Shown here piece by piece: positions 59,810 to 64,000 of a stretch of DNA of 64,000 nt (its first letter is position 1; every line of letters starts with the position of its first letter). The position numbers and the translations under genes were made by a program. Location of the stretch: positions 1 through 64,000 of the forward strand of contig DAOTUB010000029.1 in the NCBI GenBank assembly GCA_034437455.1, in the 5' to 3' direction. The notes under the pieces were generated by a model. The model was not told where the DNA came from. It did not search any database and saw only the letters and a list, made by a program, of their open reading frames with translations. Origin of the DNA: DAOTUB01 sp034437455 (GTDB taxonomy: Bacteria > Chloroflexota > Anaerolineae > B4-G1).

Positions 59810-61138
59810 ATGGAAAATACACAGCTTTTGGATGCAATCGAAAACAAGACGGCCCCGGTCGTCGTCCTGGGCCTGGGGTACGTGGGCTTGCCGGTCGCTT
59901 GCCTTTTTGCAAAGGCCGGTTTTCCGGTGGTAGGCATCCGCAGGAGCCAGGACAAGGTGGACATGATCAACCGTGGTGAGTGCCCGATCGAGGGGGAGGA
60001 GCCTGGCCTGGCCGATCTGCTGCGCGAGGTCATCGCTGCGGATCTGATGCGGGCCACGACGGACTATGCGCCCTGCCGCGAGGCCCAGATCGTGCTCATC
60101 GCTGTGGAGACGCCGGTGGATCCGGAGACGAAGCAGCCGGGTTACGAGGCGTTGCGCGGTTCGCTGGCCGATCTGGCCAAGAATTTATCGCCGGGTACGA
60201 TGGTGATCATCGAGTCTACCATCGCGCCTGGTACAATGGAGCGAGTGGTTAAACCATTGCTGGAGAAGGTTTCGGGTCTGAAGGTAAACGAGGATTTTTA
60301 TCTGGTCAATTGCCCGGAGCGGGTGATGCCGGGAAAATTGATCGAGAACATCCAGAAGTGCCATCGCGTGGTGGGCGGGATGAATTCCGAGGCGGCGGAA
60401 TTGGCGGTGCGCTTCTACCGTCACGTGGTGCAGGCCGACCTGGACCCGGTGGATTGCCTGACGGCGGAGATGGTCAAGACGATGGAGAACGCCTACCGGG
60501 ACGTGCAGATCGCCTTCGCCAACGAGATGGCGCTGTTGTGCGAGGATATGGGCAGCGATGTGTGGCAGGTGCGGGAACTGGTGAACAAGTCTCCGTACCG
60601 CGCCATGCACTTGCCGGGCGCCGGGGTGGGGGGGCACTGTATCCCCAAAGACCCCTGGTTGCTCATTGCCAATGCTGGCGAAGGGTTCGAGCCGCGTTTG
60701 ATTCCCCAGGCGCGGGCGATCAACGACGGGATGCCACTGCATATGGCCGACCTGATCGTCGAGGCATTGCAAGAGGTTGGCGTAGACATTGCGGATGCGA
60801 AGGTGGCCGTGCTGGGGTATGCTTACCTTGAGAACTCGGACGACACGCGCAACAGTCCCAGTGAGGCGCTGGTGGCGCGATTGCGAGACTTGGGGGCCAA
60901 GGTGGCGATCCACGATCCCTGGGTGCCCGAGTACCAGGGCGACCTGGAGGAATGTGTGCGGGGATGTGACGCGGCGGTAGTGATGGTGCGGCACGATGAG
61001 TATTGCCAGTTAGATTGGAACGATTTGAAGACGCTCTTGCGCCATCCGGTGTTAGTGGATGGACGGCGGGTAGTAGCTGACCCGGAGCGGCATTTGTCAG
61101 GATTCGTATTTCGCGGTGTGGGTAGACCTCAGATATAG
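59810..61138 (+). CDS. WbpA-like UDP-N-acetylhexosamine 6-dehydrogenase
   Basis: 442 residues: VVLGLGYVGLPVACLFAKAG, VETPVDPETKQPGYEAL, ESTIAPGTME, GAGVGGHCIPKDPWLL with the catalytic Cys, GYAYLENSDDTRNSPS. Produces UDP-GlcNAcA, the first step of the pathway although last in the operon. Its C-terminal sequence reappears as a fragment at 63870. Confidence 0.93.
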   Translation: MENTQLLDAIENKTAPVVVLGLGYVGLPVACLFAKAGFPVVGIRRSQDKVDMINRGECPIEGEEPGLADLLREVIAADLMRATTDYAPCREAQIVLIAVETPVDPETKQPGYEALRGSLADLAKNLSPGTMVIIESTIAPGTMERVVKPLLEKVSGLKVNEDFYLVNCPERVMPGKLIENIQKCHRVVGGMNSEAAELAVRFYRHVVQADLDPVDCLTAEMVKTMENAYRDVQIAFANEMALLCEDMGSDVWQVRELVNKSPYRAMHLPGAGVGGHCIPKDPWLLIANAGEGFEPRLIPQARAINDGMPLHMADLIVEALQEVGVDIADAKVAVLGYAYLENSDDTRNSPSEALVARLRDLGAKVAIHDPWVPEYQGDLEECVRGCDAAVVMVRHDEYCQLDWNDLKTLLRHPVLVDGRRVVADPERHLSGFVFRGVGRPQI

Positions 61139-61202
61139 TTGGTTGTTGGTGGGGTGTGGAAAGTGGTGAAAAAGTCGAAATCTGGTGTGCAGGAGGTGAC
61201 GG

Positions 61203-61904
61203 GTGAGCGAGCGGGAGGTTGTAGCATTACGAGGTGGGGTGCGAGTGCCAAAGCGTGGGGCAGTAGCCACAGTGTTTGACGATGACCTGCGCCGTCGGCT
61301 GCTAGAGGTGCTGTTGTCGCCGGCAGGACCGCGCAAGATGACCTACGAAGAGTTCCTGGCCTGGGCCGACGAGGATACTCTGGCCGAATGGGTGGACGGG
61401 GAGGTAATGATGTACAGTCCGGCGTCGAAGCGACACCAGAACGTTGCCGATTTTTTGACAGGTGTGATGCGCGTCTTTGTCGAGCAACACGACTTGGGGG
61501 TTGTTTTGAGCGCCCCCTTTCAAATGAAGTTGGAACGAGGCCGGGAGCCGGATCTGCTCTTTGTGGCACGGGAGCACCTGGGGCGGCTGCAGGAAGTCTA
61601 CCTGGATGGCCCGGCCGATTTGGTGGTGGAGATCGTTTCGCCGGAGAGTGTAGGGCGTGATCGAGGGGAAAAGTTCTACGAATATGCACGGGGCAGTGTG
61701 CCAGAGTATTGGCTGATTGACCCGCAGATGGAATGGGCCGAGTTTTATCGTTTGGAGGAAAGGCGGTACCACCTGGCTCTCGGCGGTAGAAAAGGTGAAT
61801 ATCACGCCCTGGCGTTACCTGGCTTCTGGCTGCGGGTGGAGTGGTTGTGGCAGGAGCCGCTGCCCAAGACCCTGGATGTATTGCGTGCATTGGGGTTGCT
61901 CTAG
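61203..61904 (+). CDS. Uma2-family endonuclease (copy 1)
   Basis: 233 residues: RKMTYEEFLAWADEDTLAEW, GEVMMYSPASKRHQ, REPDLLFVAREHL, ADLVVEIVSPESVGRDRGEK (PD-(D/E)XK core). GTG start with GGAGG. About 65% like the second copy at 62970 by eye. Role unknown, often in multi-copy and mobile. Confidence 0.85.
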   Translation: MSEREVVALRGGVRVPKRGAVATVFDDDLRRRLLEVLLSPAGPRKMTYEEFLAWADEDTLAEWVDGEVMMYSPASKRHQNVADFLTGVMRVFVEQHDLGVVLSAPFQMKLERGREPDLLFVAREHLGRLQEVYLDGPADLVVEIVSPESVGRDRGEKFYEYARGSVPEYWLIDPQMEWAEFYRLEERRYHLALGGRKGEYHALALPGFWLRVEWLWQEPLPKTLDVLRALGLL

Positions 61905-61978
61905 CTGTGCCAGGGGGAGACGGTAGCCAGGATTGCCATACCAACAGGCTATAGCAGACCGAGAGAAATCGTCACGTT

Positions 61979-62882
61979 ATGTATCGAGATCGCACTATCG
62001 CCGTCGTGGTGCCGGCGTATGCGGATAAACGACATCCGACGGAGAGAGTCTGATCGGTCGCGTCATCAAGACGATGCCAGCAGAGATGATACTATTAGGA
62101 CCGTGAACCAGTACCTTCCCAAGATGAGTGAGCGATTGCACCTGATCCAGCACGAGACGAATCAGGGCGTGGGCGGCGCGATTGCCACCGGCTACAAATG
62201 GTGCCGCGACCACGAGGTGGACGTGGCAGTGGTCATGACCGGCGACGCCCAGATGGACCCCGACGACCTGCTCACTTTGCTCGATCCGGTGGTGCGCGAC
62301 GAGGTGGACTATGCCAAGGGCAATCGTCTCTTCACCGGCGATGCTTGGAATCAAATCCCCAGAGTGCGCTACCTGGGCAACAGTGCGATGTCGCTCCTGA
62401 CCAAGATCGCCTCCGGTTACTGGCACGTGGCCGATTCGCAGTGTGGTGACACTGCGATCAAACTGAAAGCGTTCAGGACGATTGACTGGGACGAGATGTA
62501 CAAGCGGTGCGGTCAGCCCAGCGACCTACTGGTACGACGTACCGGTCAAACCGGTTACAATATTGGGGAGCAGAGCGGGGTCAAGCCGCTGCGCATGATC
62601 CCCAAGCTCTCGTGGCTGTTGTTCAAGCTGTTTATGTACCGCATGTGGCAGAAGTACGTGATCCGGGATTTTCACCCGCTGCTCTTTTTCTACGCGATGG
62701 CGTTCTTTCTGCTGGCGGCGAGCGTGCCGCTGGGGCTACGGGTCTTTCACAAGTGGCTGATTCTGGGGGGAAATATCCCGCCGATCAACGCGCTGGCCTG
62801 GATGTCGGGGACTATAGCGGGGCTGCAGTCGCTGTTTTTTGCGATGTGGTTCGGTATGGAGTATAATAAAGAGTTGCGATGA
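61979..62882 (+). pseudogene. Decayed family-2 glycosyltransferase (DPM1-like) with membrane tail
   Basis: Starts MYRDRTIAVVVPAY (frame 1), which stops at 62051. The following piece of a normal gene, LIGRVIKTMP, lies in a second frame, and ASRDDTIRTVNQYLPKMSER onwards in a third, with the DD(A) acidic motif deleted between. Downstream VAVVMTGDAQMDPDDLLTLL and two C-terminal helices (LLFFYAMAFFLLAASVPLGL) continue. A second internal deletion lies at DLLVRRTGQTGYNIGE, where about 14 residues are missing. So the gene is inactivated. Confidence 0.8.
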
Positions 62883-62969
62883 GGGCCTTGTATCCGGATG
62901 TCCCCAAGTGTATTGGATGGAGTTAACCGTTGAATGTGGACGAGGTGTGGGCATGTGCGGAGGGGTAAA

Positions 62970-63779
62970 ATGAGAACTATTAGTCTGGAAACTACCGAGG
63001 TGCTTCAAAGCTTCATCCTCCAGGAACTACCTCGGTGGATCGAGGAAAACCCGGCGCTGCGACGGCGCTTGCGGGAAGCGCTGCTCGAGTCGCCTGCTCA
63101 GACGGAGGAAAAAGTCGCGCGCCTATCTCCTATGACTTACGAGGAATTCCTGGATTGGGTCGACGAGGATACGTTAGCAGAATGGGTCGCCTCTCCAGGG
63201 GAGGAGGCGGGGGAGGTGGTGATGTACAGTCCGGCAAGCGATAGACATCAAGATATCGCGGACTTTTTGGTGAGCGTGTTGCGTCCCTTTGTTGAAGAAC
63301 GGCAGCTAGGTCTTGTTCGCAGTGCTCCGTTCCAGATGAAGCTGGAGCACTCAGGACGCGAGCCGGACGTGCTCTTTGTGACCAAGGATCATCTGGATCG
63401 CTTGCAAGAGACCTACCTGGACGGCCCAGCTGATCTGGCCGTGGAGATCATCTCGCCGGAGAGCGCGGGACGAGATCGTGGGGAGAAGTTCTACGAGTAT
63501 GAGGCCGGAGGCGTGGCCGAGTATTGGTTGATTGACCCTCAGAAGGAGCGGGCCGAGTTCTATCAATTGGAGGCCGATCAGTATCAGCAGGTGGCGCCTG
63601 ATACAGAGGGTATCTATCGCTCGGCCGCGCTGCCCGGTTTCTGGCTGCGGGTGGAGTGGCTGTGGCAGAAACCACTGCCACCGGTAGAGGATGTGATGTT
63701 GGACGTGGGGGGCGAAGAGTACGCCAAGTGGCTGCTGGAGCGCATCCGGCGGCGCGGCTTTCTCCCATCGTCAGAATAG
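62970..63779 (+). CDS. Uma2-family endonuclease (copy 2)
   Basis: 269 residues: MTYEEFLDWVDEDTLAEWVA, VVMYSPASDRHQDI, REPDVLFVTKDHL, LAVEIISPESAGRDRG. A small insert (SPGEEAGE) compared with copy 1, and an N-terminal extension of 40 residues. ATG 62970 behind GGAGGGG. Confidence 0.85.
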   Translation: MRTISLETTEVLQSFILQELPRWIEENPALRRRLREALLESPAQTEEKVARLSPMTYEEFLDWVDEDTLAEWVASPGEEAGEVVMYSPASDRHQDIADFLVSVLRPFVEERQLGLVRSAPFQMKLEHSGREPDVLFVTKDHLDRLQETYLDGPADLAVEIISPESAGRDRGEKFYEYEAGGVAEYWLIDPQKERAEFYQLEADQYQQVAPDTEGIYRSAALPGFWLRVEWLWQKPLPPVEDVMLDVGGEEYAKWLLERIRRRGFLPSSE

Positions 63780-63842
63780 AGATCGCTGCAGCGGTCAGTG
63801 GGACAGGTGAATAGAGAGGCTGTCTAGTGTATCGTGATTGTA

Positions 63843-63861
63843 CCCCTTCGACAGGCTCAGG
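63843..63861. repeat. CCCTTCGACAGGCTCAGG repeat
   Basis: Same family as the in-frame element at 2715-2750 (opposite orientation). It lies at the left edge of the dehydrogenase fragment. Confidence 0.65.
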
Positions 63862-63869
63862 ATAGCGCA

Positions 63870-64000
63870 TCGCTGCGGGCGTGGTTGCGCCATCCCGTGC
63901 TGGTGGATGGGCGGCATGTGGTCGCTCAGGCGCCGGAGAGGTTTGTTATCAGAGCGGTGGGAGTAGCGAATAGATCGATGGCAGCGTATGAAATCCGAGG
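63870..64000 (+). pseudogene. Fragment of a UDP-sugar dehydrogenase C-terminus
   Basis: Reads SLRAWLRHPVLVDGRHVVAQ, then APERFVIRAVGVAN, homologous to the tail of the WbpA-like protein (LRHPVLVDGRRVVADPERHL). No start; a duplicated remnant continuing towards the window end. Confidence 0.7.

Noticed and set aside
62051..62053. TGA in the glycosyltransferase as a third Sec codon
   Set aside because: The downstream homology lies in other frames and deletions are present; it is a frameshift stop in a decayed gene.

Overview
The window looks like a chromosomal segment of a GC-rich bacterium of the Chloroflexota, most probably Anaerolineae. This is inferred from gene content: a bacterial staygreen (Mg-dechelatase-like) protein, a class-2-like IleRS with a KSWGN-type signature, two Uma2 endonucleases, DUF5678/retropepsin gene pairs and many palindromic intergenic repeats. 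No rRNA, tRNA, CRISPR array or phage module was seen. 

Positions 1-29900 are almost entirely on the + strand and form a large redox, iron and sulfur island typical of an anaerobe or microaerophile that meets oxygen. It holds a PerR-type regulator, rubredoxin with its reductase, superoxide reductase, KatG, a flavodiiron protein, several ferritin/rubrerythrin-like proteins, a Zn/Cd P-type ATPase and a ZIP transporter, a Crp/Fnr regulator, an Fe-S/sulfur-transfer cluster (ferredoxin, a NifS/IscS homologue lacking the PLP lysine, ferritin, an IscU-MIP18 fusion, TusA, DsrE), a glutaredoxin with a ferredoxin:thioredoxin-reductase/rubredoxin fusion, OsmC and several peroxiredoxins. Two of the peroxiredoxins (3431-4132 and 25540-26007) read through an in-frame TGA at the peroxidatic position. 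Each TGA is followed at the right distance by a hairpin with an AGTT loop, so both are very probably selenoproteins. 

Positions 29900-38640 are on the - strand. The central operon, read right to left from a consensus promoter at about 37300, encodes a DevC/MacB-like ABC exporter, a staygreen homologue, a CarH/LitR-type adenosylcobalamin photoreceptor-repressor, a TspO homologue and a YczE-like membrane protein, followed by a small membrane protein, a flavodoxin and a PHP phosphoesterase. This is a candidate light/B12-controlled tetrapyrrole-handling system. A FabH-like ketoacyl synthase lies just upstream with its own terminator. 

Positions 38640-56500 carry mixed housekeeping genes: an FtsK-like motor, lspA, dksA/traR-like, ileS, ilvE, a T-box leader in front of a GNAT and AlaX pair, an acyltransferase, cobO, a secreted M28 peptidase, HAD and Nudix hydrolases, a zinc alcohol dehydrogenase, an amidohydrolase and a permease. 

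Positions 56500-61140 are a compact, overlapping polysaccharide precursor operon (winged-helix regulator, then WbpD-, WbpE-, WbpB- and WbpA-like enzymes) for a UDP-2,3-diacetamido-glucuronate type sugar. The right end (61200-64000) is unstable: two Uma2 genes, a decayed family-2 glycosyltransferase and a duplicated fragment of the sugar dehydrogenase tail. 

Palindromic repeats occur between genes and, unusually, inside three coding sequences without breaking the frame (NAD(P)/FAD reductase, rubrerythrin-like gene, ileS).
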